64,000 nt of DNA from Hetaerina americana (lineage: Eukaryota; Arthropoda; Insecta; Odonata; Calopterygidae). The first letter of the stretch is position 1. Every line of letters starts with the position of its first letter. The notes beneath the pieces are model-generated. The model saw nothing but the letters and a program-made list of their open reading frames with translations, was not told where the DNA came from and did no database searches. This document shows, piece after piece, positions 1 through 12,011 of the stretch. The position numbers were made by a program, and so were the translations under genes. The stretch covers positions 2,393,501 through 2,457,500 of the forward strand of contig JAKTNV010000020.1 of the NCBI GenBank assembly GCA_022747635.1. Reading direction: 5' to 3'.

Positions 1-422
1 CAAGGGACTTTGCTCCCAGAGCAATAAAAATTGTTCGTTATTATTATTAAGCCACTGACTAATAGAGCGTGGTGAAGATGTACGCACCAAGTGTGCGTGC
101 GTCCCTCTTAACCACGCACCCCCTTTGGTTCCACGATGGCGAATCTTTTATAAATGTTTCGCAAATCAAATTGTGAAGCAAATGTTTAATCAGAGAAATC
201 TTTTCCCAGCGAGATGTTTATTTTATGCCATGAAATTCCCATTCAAAAACTGCATGTGGCATATTGATGGTCAAACATTTTAAATATATTCAAAGAAATT
301 GCGGGAGATGCCGCAGCAGTAGCTTTCAACGGAGTCATCCGTTAAATTGCATTACAATGCTACAATTGCCTCAAAGTGTGAAAATCATTTGCCTCGTCCG
401 GGATTATCCAAAGGTAAAACCA
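1..422. other. Unassigned sequence
   Basis: I see no gene, RNA or repeat that I can name. Short open frames here show no family motifs and have the length expected by chance. Confidence 0.5.
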
Positions 423-569
423 TCAGCTTTGAAGAAACTCGGCTTCATAAAACGGGTGGTGGGGAAATGTAAAAAAAAAAATTAAAGAGAGGTGTTATTT
501 TGCTCTAGTTAGACTTAATTTGGAATATGCCGCAAATATTTGGGATCCTTGGGAGAAAATTTCGGCCGG
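423..569 (+). mobile_element. LINE family A fragment (reverse transcriptase thumb)
   Basis: About 147 bp matching the same part of the better copies at 33.5 kb and 30.2 kb. The readable motifs are ALKKLGFIKRVVGKC, then VRLNLEYAANIWDPWEK across a frameshift caused by an A-run near 470. Both ends are truncated: the 5' start lies in the thumb and the 3' end stops at WEKI with no 3' UTR or TGTAGATG tail. That makes it a post-insertion remnant, not a fresh 5'-truncated copy. Confidence 0.8.
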
Positions 570-2433
570 ACATCGAGGGCTACCCGGGTTCGAGGCGAAC
601 TATTTTTACTCTTTGAAAGTTATACGCATTTATCATAAAATTTTCGGTGGCTAGGCATGGCAAGAAGTCAAGCCGAACCTATAATAGGTCTGGGAAATGG
701 AAGGGAATGTCACTGTATGGCATGCAATTTTAAACAAGGAATATCTTCGCGAGTATTTTGTGCAGCAGTCAAGATCTAACTTTATATACTTAAATCTGAA
801 TACAAAAATATTAAATCCAAATGTACTTTTCTTCCAAGTGCATTTCCACGAACATTCTGCTTCTGAAGCTGACTGACAACCGCCGCGAAACCAAACTAAT
901 GGACGAGCACGTTGATAGACCAAAACAAAACACGCTGAGTATTGCACTCAAGTTTCCCCAATGTTTATATCACAACCACCGCAAGCACATCACGTCTCGG
1001 CACACACAACACAAATACATTCAGCTGAAATCAACGCATCAGACCAGCACAGACACAATTTGCCATGGTGATGCGTTTTTGCTCGTGGTCAGCAGTGCAT
1101 TTTTCTTAATGAAGTCAGCTCATAGAAATCCAGCCCCACTCGCCATTCGTGAACACAATGGAGGGGAAATAAGGATCGAAGAAATCAGCCCCCATCCCCA
1201 TGGAACTGGATCTAAATGCACGCCACTCTTGAAGCATTTAATGCAACGGGAAGAGAACTCAAATTGTTCCTCTTCAGAGTCAAGCCCATTCCTCACATCG
1301 GCCGTAGCGGCAATATTTCAGGTTCTATTATGTCAAGGGTCGCATTAATCACCTGCATCAATTAACTCGACGGTCACAATTTGTGCCAACTACGTATATT
1401 GGCTCTAAACGGTGAAATATGGGAGCCAGAAAAAATTTAACTCGTGAATATTAATTGTGCAAACTCTTATCTTGTTTCCACTCGCACTTGGCAAGGGCAT
1501 TTCTGAGACAGGCCGGGCTGATGGCTCCGTGGCTGCGGCACGGAAATGCCAATAATGGAATAAAGAAGGTGGCAAAAGAGTGATGGCATGATGTAATAAA
1601 TGGCGGGAGGAGTCGATGACTGACTCGTTGAATAAAACCAGTCGATGACAGGTTTTATCCAACACTCTCCGCTGGCGGGTGAAGGGAAAACTGAACGTTT
1701 AATACGCAGTCGACGGCAATAATTAGCAGCAGCGCCCCTTCTTTCAGAGAACACATAAGCTACGAGCGCGAGCCGCAGCGGGAGGAGGCGAGGACACATT
1801 TTTTCAGGGGGAGGGGGGTTCCAGACTCTCCCCACTCCCGCTCTCCTCAGATTGCATAGATTGCGCTCCGCATTCCATCTCATCAGCGGCTCTCATAAAA
1901 AGGCAATTACGGGACACTGACAGCTTCGCCTTCGAGGACTTCATTTCGGATTTGGGGTGGGAGAGAGGAGACCGGGGGAGGGTGGGACGGCGGGGGGCGG
2001 AGGATTCGTGCCCTCCTCTCTATGTTTAGCGCGAGACGGGCGGAGAGAGGCGACGGAAACATCAGGAAGGGACGGGGTTGGGGAGGACGGGGTGCGAGCT
2101 ATCCCAGTCTCTTTCAAACTGCCCGCCTCCCTCTCCCCCCCGGCAGACACGCCCGCCCCGCCTCGGGGAGGGAACCAACCCTAGAGGAAAATAATACTGG
2201 GCGTCAGTCCACCCGGGGAGTTGTAAAGGGTGTGGGAAAGAGGCGTCGCGTGTGAATGAAAAGGGGGTGTTTTGGGGGGATGGGGGGGTTGTCTGGCGGG
2301 CGACGAATCGGCCTGGAATGCATCACCGGGCCAAGGCTCACGATTCGCCCTTTTCCTGCGAGCGGCATGCCTCTCGTCTTTCCACCCTCACTTCTGGCCC
2401 GTGATTGCCAAGGTGACTCCGGGCGGTATTTAC
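570..2433. other. Unassigned sequence with a GC-rich low-complexity patch
   Basis: No recognisable gene. Open frames at 821-1348 (+) and 1467-1883 (-) have no family motifs. From about 1930 to 2260 the strand is G-rich, with frames open on both strands, which is what composition alone produces. A short tRNA-box-like string near 580-600 is too weak to call a SINE. Confidence 0.45.
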
Positions 2434-3570
2434 GTCTACATAATACCCCGCAAGCCGCCACAAGGGTGTGTGGTGGGGGGTGTTTGGTCACCAACCGAAA
2501 AAGGAGCAATACCACATGCAAAACAACAACATGGACAATAACACCCACAGCAGCGCACACACTCATGCAAACATCCATTCATCCAACACTCATGCAAACA
2601 CATATACCATAAAACAACAAACAACTGCACCCCAGGATGCAGCACGCAAGCCAGGTCACAACTAGCAAAAATGCGAAACTCCACCACCACATGAACATGC
2701 AACACAAAACACTACCCCCCGAGGAGACTCTAAAAGGCAGGGAATGCGACCCAACGTTGCAGGTAGCAGGAATTTCCCCCCGCGGAGAAGGACGAGAGAT
2801 TGAAAGAGAGACTTAAAAACAGATGAACAGAACACTAATGAGGTCATTCGGAAAGAATGGGTTATCATAACAAAACACACGAGGTTAGTGAAAGAGCTAA
2901 GGGTGGCAAGTGGAATTTTTACAATCTGTAACCCTGCAATTGCTATCCCGTATTGTCCGTGGGAAGAAGGAGTCCTTGAGTCGGCTAGTTCTGGCATCTA
3001 TTTCCCGAATTTTATATCCATGATCCAAGCGACCAATGTATGTAGGAGCACGAGTAATTTGCGAGACCTCGGTGCTGAAACATGCGGATCTAAATTTATT
3101 TAATAATTTCAATCTTGCATTGAATCGTCTCTCTTCCAATGATTCCCACCCCAAATCCATGAGCATTTCGGTGACGCTTTGCGTTTTATCGTAAGAATTT
3201 TTTACAAAACGGGCTGCCCGGCGTTGAACCTTCTCAATTTCCCGAATGAGACCTTTTTCACTCGGATCCAACACGCTACATGCGTATTCTAAATGAGGCC
3301 TTACAAGAGCGTGGTTACAACGTTCCTTGACCTTAGAGTCACTTTTGCCGACAATGCGTCTCATAAATCCCAATTTTTTATATGCTTGACCGCAGACTTG
3401 ACGTATGTGAGTCCCCCAAGTTGTCTTTAGCGATTGTAACACCTAGGTATTTTACCGTATCAACTACTTCTAGGTCAACTCCAGCTAATTTGTAAGCAAT
3501 CCCGTTGAAACCCAAAGCCCATTTACGCAAAGGACATGCAATTGTGTAGTTAGTTTTCCACAGAGTGACT
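2434..3570 (-). mobile_element. LINE family A copy, 5'-truncated, minus strand
   Basis: The element reads right to left. It begins in the reverse transcriptase palm/thumb (VKYLGVTIAKD) and runs through the C-terminal domain ending SFFPRTIRDSN. A roughly 460-bp 3' UTR follows, with the family's terminal block, an ACCCC...GGGGT hairpin and a TGTAGA-type tail at about 2434-2480. Close relatives in the window are at 19891-23265 (-), 27748-28280 (-), 29731-31084 (+) and 31985-34245 (+). It belongs to the jockey/CR1-like group of non-LTR retrotransposons, which copy by target-primed reverse transcription; 5' truncation is the usual result. Confidence 0.85.
2897..3442 (-). pseudogene. LINE family A ORF2 C-terminal fragment
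   Basis: About 181 codons stay open. In order they read THIRQVCGQAYKKLGFMRRIVGK, VKERCNHALVRPHLEYACSV, EKVQRRAARFVKNSYD, TEMLMDLGWESLEERRF and SFFPRTIRD. This is the thumb and C-terminal region of the reverse transcriptase. The catalytic FADD motif lies upstream and is absent, so the copy cannot be active. A frameshift near 3440 joins it to the preceding piece at 3378-3600. Confidence 0.8.
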
Positions 3571-6002
3571 TGTAATTGAAATATGCAATGTACACGTACA
3601 CACATCAAGTCAAAAAGCCCGACTTAGTCATAGCAGGCAACCTTCTTGCACTGATATCCCATCCCGCAACACCCTCTCCCTCCCCCTTTCGTCTCTCCAC
3701 TCTGTGCCTGGTCCATGCCCTCCCGTTCAATTGAGACTTGCCAGAGCCCTCGCCTGGAGATGCTCTTCGACCGCCCGCACTCCACTCGCCTCTCTCCGAG
3801 CCTTCGCTCTCTTTTCGGTCGATTCCACTCTCGTCCCTTCTCTTCGCTTCACTTAATAAAACCGCCTTCGCACACCTCATTCATCCTTCTACTCATTCAT
3901 GTATTTCCTTCCGCGACCTACACAATCCACAACTTCTCTCTAATATTTCTTACAAACATATCGATAAAAAATCGCATATACCGCGTATATAATAGACAAC
4001 ATTTATTAGTCAAAAATGACATGTTTAAGAAACTCGAAATAAATTTTGCCCCTATACGAAACTATGCTCACCATAACTTTTCTAATAAATATTTATCCAC
4101 TAAACTATCTCTGCCGACTATTACTCGATATCAACGAATGAATTATGGACATAAGTAAGTTTATCAAACGATGGTTCCGTCACACTGACACCGAGCCAAA
4201 ACCAAATACACCACGAATATTAAGAAACGACCAAAGCCAGTTCTATAGCATTCTTGTAAGCCAGGCAACACACGCACGGCCTCGCCATTAAGTAACCCTG
4301 CACGATACTGAGAACACGACCTTCACGGAATGCCATCCATAAGCCATAGTGATGCACACGGGTCCTCCGCCTTGGATACGGATCACCCGAAGGAAATTGA
4401 ATTCGGACTACCCGACGTCCCGTTTCTTCATCCGAAGGCAAAATAAAACATTGACTACCGTGATTTATTTCTGATCGTCGATAAGCACGAAACTTTAATC
4501 TTAACTTGATAGCATTCTCGTCAAATTTGCAGGTTAGAGATGTCAAAGCACGCTCAGGGACGATGAACTTAAAGAATGTGAATGAATGAATGAAGCGAAG
4601 GAATGAACATGTGTCCTTCAATTGCTGCTTTTTTCTCCCCGTACTTGATAAGTTCCACAAGGTCAAGCCTGAGACTATCAAGTCATCTTTTGATCATTCC
4701 AAGAGATGGGAGGGCAGTGAAATATGCTCGTCATTTGTCGAGAAGCACGACATACATTTCGGACGAAAATAGTCGATCGAGATTCTTAAGCAGGGCGAGT
4801 TCATTTAATCCGTTGTATTTTCCACAGGAGTCGGCCGAAGTGCATTTGTCTTACATTTGTTTTTCGTCTGCCAGAGCCGAACGCGAAACAAGGAGTCGCG
4901 GGGAGGGACACGACTGACTCATCAAAGCGGAGGTAGGGCGGGGGGGAGAGAGGAGTGGGTGGCAGGGGGGGAACGGGGGAGTCGATGACCATGAATGAGG
5001 GGGGGAGGGGATGCGACCAGTGTATGGCGGCTCACGCAACGTGATGGGGCCCTCGCGAAGGGCCTTCTCTCCGCCCGGAGCGACCGGAGCCGTCATTCGT
5101 GAGCGACTCGGGGAAAGACGAGCCACTGGCCCTGACCACGCCACTGTAGCCCCTCAAAAGGAAATCGCCAAGCAATATTCTGAGGGTAAGACTTCTCTTC
5201 AAAAGCCCCAGAGATTTTCGAATAGCGCGCCTCCATTTGGTTCTATTACCCATGCATTAATGCAGAACCGTCTTAAGGATCGACCTGTAATACGTTTGTT
5301 CCAAAACTCGTCAAGCTTGCATATCACCGGATATGTTATTATTATGGTACACATAACACTGACAACCTTTCAGTGGACTTGTGCACGGACCAAACTTTTC
5401 GGCTTTTAGAAACGAACGCTTTGATATGTAACAGGTGACGTATTCATTTTCTAACCGATATCGGAAAAGAGCAGCAGTTTGTCTCCAAATAATATATTGA
5501 ATCCGTAGCGTTCCAGAAGTATGACAGCGTGATGATATTAAAGGCAAACTTCTGTTTAGACATATCAGAAAGAAAGGAAATGATATTACTAATCAGAGAA
5601 GGTTTTGCACTCTCTTATTGTACTTTCTCTTAATTAACTGTTATTTGCAATATCATTCTAAATGGATGAAGAAGCATGAATAAAGAGTAATAATTTGCAG
5701 AGAAGGCGTGTATCATAAATATGATAACCGCATTCTCATTAGGATGAATAACTATTTCACAGTAGCAAGTGAATAAAAATAAATATATGACTTGCTTTAC
5801 CTAATTGGTAAATAGAGAGTTGGATTGTTATGCTTGGTCAACATATTTCATAATGATTCCTGAGACAGTAAGAGTCCGACTGATTTCTGAACTGAGGGGA
5901 TGACCTTGCCGAATTAAACAGATGGACCGACAAACACTTTTCTTGAACATTCGAAGAATTTGATTCCAAAACTTTCCACTGACCGACCGACCGATTCATA
6001 TA
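3571..6002. other. Unassigned sequence
   Basis: Nothing I can name. The frames at 3715-4158 (+) and 4220-4681 (-) are the longest and carry no recognisable domains. G-rich runs between 4920 and 5010 produce spurious frames on both strands. Confidence 0.45.
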
Positions 6003-6928
6003 CAGGGATGCACCCAAAAGTGGTAGGACTGATTTTCTCTGGCGCGAACGGAGCGGTGGAGGGGGGTTTGCCTGGCTGGGTAAGGTGGAGGGGACTCTTA
6101 GCAACAGACCGACACCAACCTCAGTTGCCTGCGGGCTGTCGTTGAGTGAGGACACCGTTTTTAGTTAAGCAAGTTTTTTGTCCGCGTCGAAAAATAAAAT
6201 GAATCTGAATTTAGAGCAACGTTATTCCGTGAAGTTTTGTGCGAAACTCGGGAAGACGGAACTGAGACCCTCGATATGATCAAGCAGGCTTATGGGGACA
6301 CTGCCTTAAGCCGTTCCACAGTATTTGAGTGGCACAAGTTGTTTAAAGAGGGTAGGGAGCTCGTTGAAGACGACAATCGCTCCGGACGGCCGTCGACGGC
6401 AAGAACCGACACGAATGTGGACAGAGTGAGGACACTGCTGAAAACAGACCGACGCTTAACCAGTGAAAAAATTGCAGACCAGTTGGGTCTGTCTGCATCC
6501 AACGTCCAACGCATTATTTCACAGGATTTGGCCATGCGCAAGGTGTGCGCCAAGATGATGCCGAAAATTCTGCCACGGCGCGCTCGTCGTCAGACAGCTC
6601 CTGGCCAAATACGGCGTTGCCACTTTGCCGCACCCGCCCTATTCTCCCGATCTGGCACCACCGGACTTCTTCTTCTTCTCCCTGATGAAAAGACAGCTCA
6701 AGGGACGACGTTTTGACTCGATAAAGGCCGTTCAAGAGGCTTCGACGAGGGTCATCAACGGCATCCCCAAAGAAAATTTCCAGCGGGCGTACGGGGAATG
6801 GGAGCAACGTTATGCTTAGTGTGTAGCAGCTCAAGGAGCATACTTTGAAGATTATTAAGTCGATGTAAGTATATCGCCAATAAAATTCTTGTAAAAAAAT
6901 CAGTCCAACACTTTTGGGTGCGACCCTG
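6003..6928 (+). mobile_element. mariner-type DNA transposon, internally deleted
   Basis: A complete insertion of about 926 bp. Terminal inverted repeats of about 34 bp start CAGGG at 6003 and end CCCTG at 6928; both share GCACCCAAAAGTG and GGACTGATTTT. TA dinucleotides at 6001-6002 and 6929-6930 are the expected mariner target duplication. Autonomous mariners are about 1.3 kb, so roughly 350-400 bp are missing from the middle of the transposase gene. The ends are intact, so the element could in principle be moved by a transposase supplied elsewhere. Confidence 0.93.
6199..6819 (+). pseudogene. mariner transposase, frameshifted and internally deleted
   Basis: The likely original start is ATG 6199 (MNLNLEQRYSVKFCAKLGK). 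A frameshift near 6245-6260 then moves the reading to the frame of 6237-6716. That frame holds the DNA-binding half: helix-turn-helix segments around SRSTVFEWHKLFKEGR, the linker SGRPSTARTD and LTSEKIADQLGLSASNVQRI. After MMPKILP the middle of the protein is missing, including the first two catalytic aspartates. The C-terminal part resumes in another frame at 6625-6819 with YSPDLAPPDFFFF, whose aspartate codon at 6664 is the third catalytic residue of the DDD triad. The protein cannot catalyse transposition. Confidence 0.92.
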
Positions 6929-6930
6929 TA

Positions 6931-8559
6931 TGTCTCCCTTTCTAACAGGAGAAAATACCTATTTCTGAAAAAATCTTATTGACACAGGCATTGGCATTAT
7001 TAATTTCGATCTAGAGTTAACTTATTAAACTTGTTTTTCTTGTCTCATTAAATTCCTGCAAACACATGTATTAGAAATATAGCAGATTTATGTAATTTCA
7101 CTGTGCAAGTCCTCCGCCGATCAAATTGACGGCGGAATTCTATAAAGGACCCATTCATATTCCCTCTTCCTAAATACAGCTAAAATACGGCGATATCGTC
7201 GAACGAAGCTTCGAGGCGAGCTTAAATCGAGGACCCCCGTTTCATCTTTGCAATTGGAAGACTGTATTTATTATTTTTTCTGGCTAGGATCCAGTATGGT
7301 ACCTTCTAATATTCCTCTTGAGGTCGTACACCTCACTAGGTAGATACGGAAAGAATATGGCAAAAGATCGATTTGGATATGGATTTTCAAAGACCTACAT
7401 GTCAGTGGGCAAATTGGCGTATTATTACAAAGCTGAAATTAGTTCAACCCCGTCTGCACAAGTAGGTTGTCGTGTTTGAATCCCAGTCATCCAGTTGGGT
7501 TGACGTCGCGGTGAAATCTTCAGCCGTTGAATGCGAGTAAACACGTGGGCGTTTCACCGGCCCAGCTCGCCCCCACTATGAGTGAAAGGCACGCTCGCAC
7601 CGACGGCGAAGGCGCTCCCCGCCCCCTTCGCACGCCCTTGTCAGCTCCAGGTTGCAGTTCGCACTTTTCCCGTAAATTCAAATTTACCTCTGATCCCGCG
7701 TAGGTTTCATGACTTCATAAACGAAATCGTTTGGATCATGAAGCACCCAATTCTACAACACCAACATGCACACGAATGAAGTGTTGCCTTCTGGTGAGAG
7801 AGTTAAGTGCGACGCCAGCGGAGACCAACAAGTTGACAGCTGACGACAATCAACATGTTTGACCAAGGGCCGCAGTAGGCATAACAGGGAGAGGGGCGCT
7901 GTCTCTGTTCATTCAAAGTTAACTCGTAGGAATTGGCGAAATGATTGAAGAGGAATGGATCTTTCTCGTGACAGGCGAGACTTACGTATTGTACAAACGG
8001 GTTCCCAGGAAACTCACTGGAAATGTGCCGACAACTTTTGCAATCTTTCTGTTGGGGTCGGGAGGTACCAACAAAGCGCCACCGACGGCTTTGTTGCCAC
8101 GCCCCACTCAATTTTGGAAGAGGAGGGAACGCGCGAAGGGGGAGGGGGGAGGGAGGGGAGAGGGGTGGAGAAGTAGGGGGAAGGGAGGGGGGGGAAGGAG
8201 ATGAGGGAGTTACTGCGCAAATGAAAAATAATCGGCGGGCCCTCTCCCTCTTCTTCTGGGCCGACGAAACCTGATTTGCGGCAAGGGGCGAAGAAGTTTC
8301 CACGGAGAGGATTTATTTTTCCCTTAGGATTGGAGAAGGCGTGAAACTTCCAAGAAGTGGCATCGAAAAAAGTGCTACAAGGATGGAGTCAACATTGATA
8401 AAGATTCTATCTTCCGGAATGCGAAAAGAAACGCAATTGCTACTTCAGACCCTGCCAGGGTTCCCGCCGTGCCAGTGTTCTGAGCGGCAGCAGAGATATC
8501 CTAGGGGTTCGGAACGTGTGAGCACTTCTATGGTGACCTCGATGTTCCAGAGGGCATAT
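6931..8559. other. Unassigned sequence
   Basis: No gene recognised. A tRNA B-box-like string near 7474-7485 (GTTTGAATCCC) could mark an old SINE, but I cannot find a matching A box or tail. From 8120 to 8210 the plus strand is a G-rich purine tract that opens frames on both strands. Confidence 0.4.
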
Positions 8560-8569
8560 CCCGATAGCA
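8560..8569. repeat. Target-site duplication, left copy
   Basis: CCCGATAGCA at 8560-8569 is repeated exactly at 8880-8889, directly flanking the SINE. A 10-bp perfect duplication is typical of LINE-machinery insertion and fixes both ends of the element. Confidence 0.9.
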
Positions 8570-8879
8570 GGGGATCGAGATGGTGCAGGGGCTAACGTAC
8601 TAGCTTCCCACCCTGAGGGCGCGGGTTCAAATCCCGGCGGTGTTGAATATTTTTCAGAGGTATCTCGATCCCTACTTGAGGTGCTTTGTGGAGGGCACTT
8701 TGAGGGAGTACGCCGTCCGTCGGATGGGACGTTAAACTGCGGACCCCTTGGCGCCTTTCGTAAAGAGTAGGCTAATGCCGACGCCGGGTTTCTCTCCACC
8801 CTTCATCCTTTCCTGTCCATCCCCTATGGCGCAAATGATCTTAGCTGTCGGTCGCCTCCCCTCAAAACTACTACTACTA
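8570..8879 (+). mobile_element. tRNA-derived SINE with (CTA)n tail
   Basis: A 310-bp element bounded by a perfect duplication. The head has RNA polymerase III promoter-like boxes: an A-box region TGGTGCAGGGGCTAACG near 8580 and a B box GGGTTCAAATCCC near 8624. The body holds a block around 8706-8750 containing CCGTCGGATGGGACGTTAAA, which looks like a conserved central SINE domain of the kind shared between otherwise unrelated invertebrate SINEs. The 3' end is a short CTACTACTAC repeat. SINEs encode no protein and borrow a LINE's reverse transcriptase. The simple tail differs from family A's TGTAGATG, so the partner is not obvious. Confidence 0.88.
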
Positions 8880-8889
8880 CCCGATAGCA
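8880..8889. repeat. Target-site duplication, right copy
   Basis: Exact repeat of CCCGATAGCA at 8560-8569, marking the 3' boundary of the SINE. Confidence 0.9.
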
Positions 8890-11800
8890 ATTGATTGCAG
8901 GCTAAAGAGTGTGAGTAAGAGGTCACACTGATAGTAATAAATAAGATGCATGGGAGTGCATTCGTTTTATATACTCGTAAATGGAGTCACAATTCCAAAT
9001 ACTTTGTCACCTCATCAACCATCTTAGGTGACCTACAGTACATCTAGAGGTGCTTATGGGCACCCCTGTCACCAATAAGTTTTACTTAATGCTGCGTACA
9101 ATATTTCAATTATACTCCATTTATTATATGATTTTACATTACTATTAAGGTGATTTGCAGCGAGAAGTACAGTTTAAACTGCCTCTGAAATAAAATCTAT
9201 CTTTCTAATTACCTGCGTCACAAAATTCTCGATAGGGATTCAAAAGTCAGGTTCGCTTCCTTTCCCCACTCGGCGCCACGCCCCTCATACTGTGGCAGAC
9301 GCTCGCACCCCGAAAACAACACCCCTGCCCCCCCCCAACCTGCACCCCTATTCATCCCCCGCTCCCACCCTCTGCCATTCTCTCCACCCCACCCTTAAAA
9401 AGGCCTCCTCCCCACTCTCCTACTCTCGCAATTACCAAGTTCTCAAAGAACTCGAGGACATCCAAGCAAATGAAACTCTCGACCTCCACCTCCAGCTCCA
9501 CCCCCATCATTCCACCTCTTCCTCAATCCGCCCTAACCCCCTCCCTTCGCAGGCCTCTGAGTCTCCCGGCTGCTGCTAAGAGATATTTTTCCACGAACAT
9601 AACGAAAATACGATCAAAGTTTTCACCAGTCACACCTTATGTGCCATAAATTAAGTATTTAAAAGACTATTTTCACTTCTCCTTCGTCTCATTGATTTCA
9701 TTTTCCAGGGAATGCATTACACGCGTTCCTTTTTCCTCCCAGCCAGACATACAACTCAAGTTAAACTTCACCAATCAATGCCGTGCTCCACAACTCACGC
9801 TTCGTTTTCCGCCAATCGTCCAAATTCAATTGAAACTATTTCGACTTCCGCCCTTACCTTGCCTCCCTCTCTTCCAATTCCTCTGCGCAATTGTTCAAAT
9901 GCATGGAAGATTATGGAACTGATATGTTTCACTCTATCCTCCTTCTTTTTAAAGGAGTTTTCCTCGGGAAGACGTTTCCTTCAATTAAACGCTTATTCTT
10001 TCCATTTTATTCTTTAGCCCGTAATAATTTCATCCATACTTTTTTTTGACTAACCATATTTCATTCGCATTATCACGCATATTCGAGTATCGTTACGAGT
10101 AAGTAACGCTTTCCGTCTACTCCGACAGTAACATTTTCAAAATTCTCGTAGCAAGAAACGTCAAAGAATAACCTCACCGACGTTCAATTAATGGTTTTAA
10201 TCCATGCCCTCAAATGGCGTCACACACGTTCCCCTTCCTCACCCCAAACCACCGTCAGCGCCCGTAACACTCCCCGCTCCTACTCTCCGGCTCCAAAGGA
10301 ATCGAAGCATATTTTTATAGCTCTCACCTTGCAAACATTTTTAATCTTTTTAGGTTTAAATGGCGGCAATCGAATCCACTGCGTAAATACTTGACTTCAA
10401 CGGAAACCAAAAGGGCCCTTCACCTTCGCAAAACATTCGATCCGTCCCTCGAAGGGCCTTTCTTAAAAGCGTGCGAAATAGCGAGGATGGAATCGACCCC
10501 TGCCATCAACTGTTCACCTCATGTCTTCAACAGCTTATTTGATAACTTTCAATAACTGTCATTTATAGACTAGGTATTATACAATATCCTTATCAAATGA
10601 ATGGCTAAACGTGATATGTTTTTCTATTGCATAAATATGAAAATATCACTATCGCGAGCCCAATTGGAGTTTTTTCTATCGGTTTCTATTTAACGTCTAT
10701 TGCCCTCCTCACACGGAGGTAAGATACATTTGGTATGGACACGGCTTCATAAATACGGGTTAATGTCTATAGAAAATGTTCATTTCAAAACGTCACTGGT
10801 TATCGGGAGAGAATACCTAAGAGAATACCTTTTTACCCTCTACTTATATTCTAAGACCTCGAAGGTCGGAAAGTTAAAATAGCATTCCCTTGGGAATTGC
10901 GGGAAATGAGAGGGCCGATACAGCGAAGCCCTAAATGAGTGCCATTTTCTGCCGTAATCCGTACCGGTAAAACATTAAAAATTAAGTTTGAGAGTGTATC
11001 GGTGTGCTGAGATGAGCACAACATTGCATGCAACGAAGAATAGCGCGCTATGGGCTGTGAAACCCCAAGTCTCTCCTCGGGTGCCTTCCGTCAGGAGACG
11101 CCGGCGGCAGGAGGTCATCAACACGTGCGTAAGGCGAGGGCAACGCCCCCTTTCACTTACCACGCACATTTCTTCGCAGAAGAGAAAGTCGAACCGGAGT
11201 GCGATGTCTGCGATGCCCTCCGGACTATTCTTAGCCTTCTGATGACACGCAACAAACATCGAAGCGGGACGTTAATCTCTAAATATAAGGGGAGACCCTA
11301 GCGTTACCCTTGGTGATAACCCTGTAGGATATACAGATTTATTATGTTTTCAAAGAGGCCCACCTACTCCGGCTTGAGTAATACCTTTTATCCTAGGCGT
11401 GGGCTACTAACGTACATTAAAAGAATAATCACATCCCAAACTCTTCTATTCCCTTTAGTTTTCTTAATATTGACTTTGTTTGGTGCAGGTGACCACTCTC
11501 TTCGAGGTACCCCAAGGACTAAATTACTACTACCACTCCCCGTAAACTAATCAACTCAAGGAGATACGGAAACTTGATAGCATCTATGTATAGAGTTCGA
11601 TGTTTTCACAAAAAAAATTAGCTGAAATATAAAACAGTTAAACGACTGTCGAACATTTTATCATTATCCCCACATTGTTCAAAGATAATACATAATCCAA
11701 CAATGCTTTCATTGCTACATTTTTAAGCCATTGAAGTATAAAATAATTAACACGTAGTATTGTAACTTAATCATTGTATAAGCATTTTAACTGCACTCAC

Positions 11801-11965
11801 ACACATGCACGTATTACTCGTATCCATACATTTAATCACTAATTTATTGGTGAATAGATTTTCTTTAATTTGATGTGGGTATTCCTAATGAGCCTAATAT
11901 ATAATTTTCAGCTTTTTCATTTAAATTAAACCATGCACATTTAACTGTTGTAGTAATTTTATAGT

Positions 11966-11968
<3 letters not shown>
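8890..11968. other. Unassigned sequence
   Basis: No recognisable gene, RNA or element. The segment 9290-9550 is C-rich and gives a long but low-complexity frame on the plus strand. Other frames up to about 100 codons lack family motifs. Confidence 0.45.

Positions 11969-12008
<40 letters not shown>
11969..12008. repeat. (TA)20 microsatellite
   Basis: An uninterrupted TA repeat of about 40 bp in AT-rich DNA, likely polymorphic in length. Confidence 0.97.

Positions 12009-12011
<3 letters not shown>

Noticed and set aside
821..1348. 175-codon plus-strand frame
   Set aside because: No family motif, biased His/Ser/Thr composition and no nearby splice or promoter signal I could defend.
1957..2255. 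Several overlapping GC-rich frames
   Set aside because: Low-complexity composition; frames are open on both strands at once.
2256..2705. Frames inside the family A 3' UTR region (also at 20199-20698 and 27812-28222)
   Set aside because: They recur in other copies only because the UTR is repeated. The real coding sequence of the element is elsewhere and on the minus strand.
8605..8640. Genuine tRNA gene candidate at the SINE head
   Set aside because: The promoter boxes are present, but the remaining arms do not fold into a tRNA, and the 10-bp duplication plus tail identify it as a SINE.
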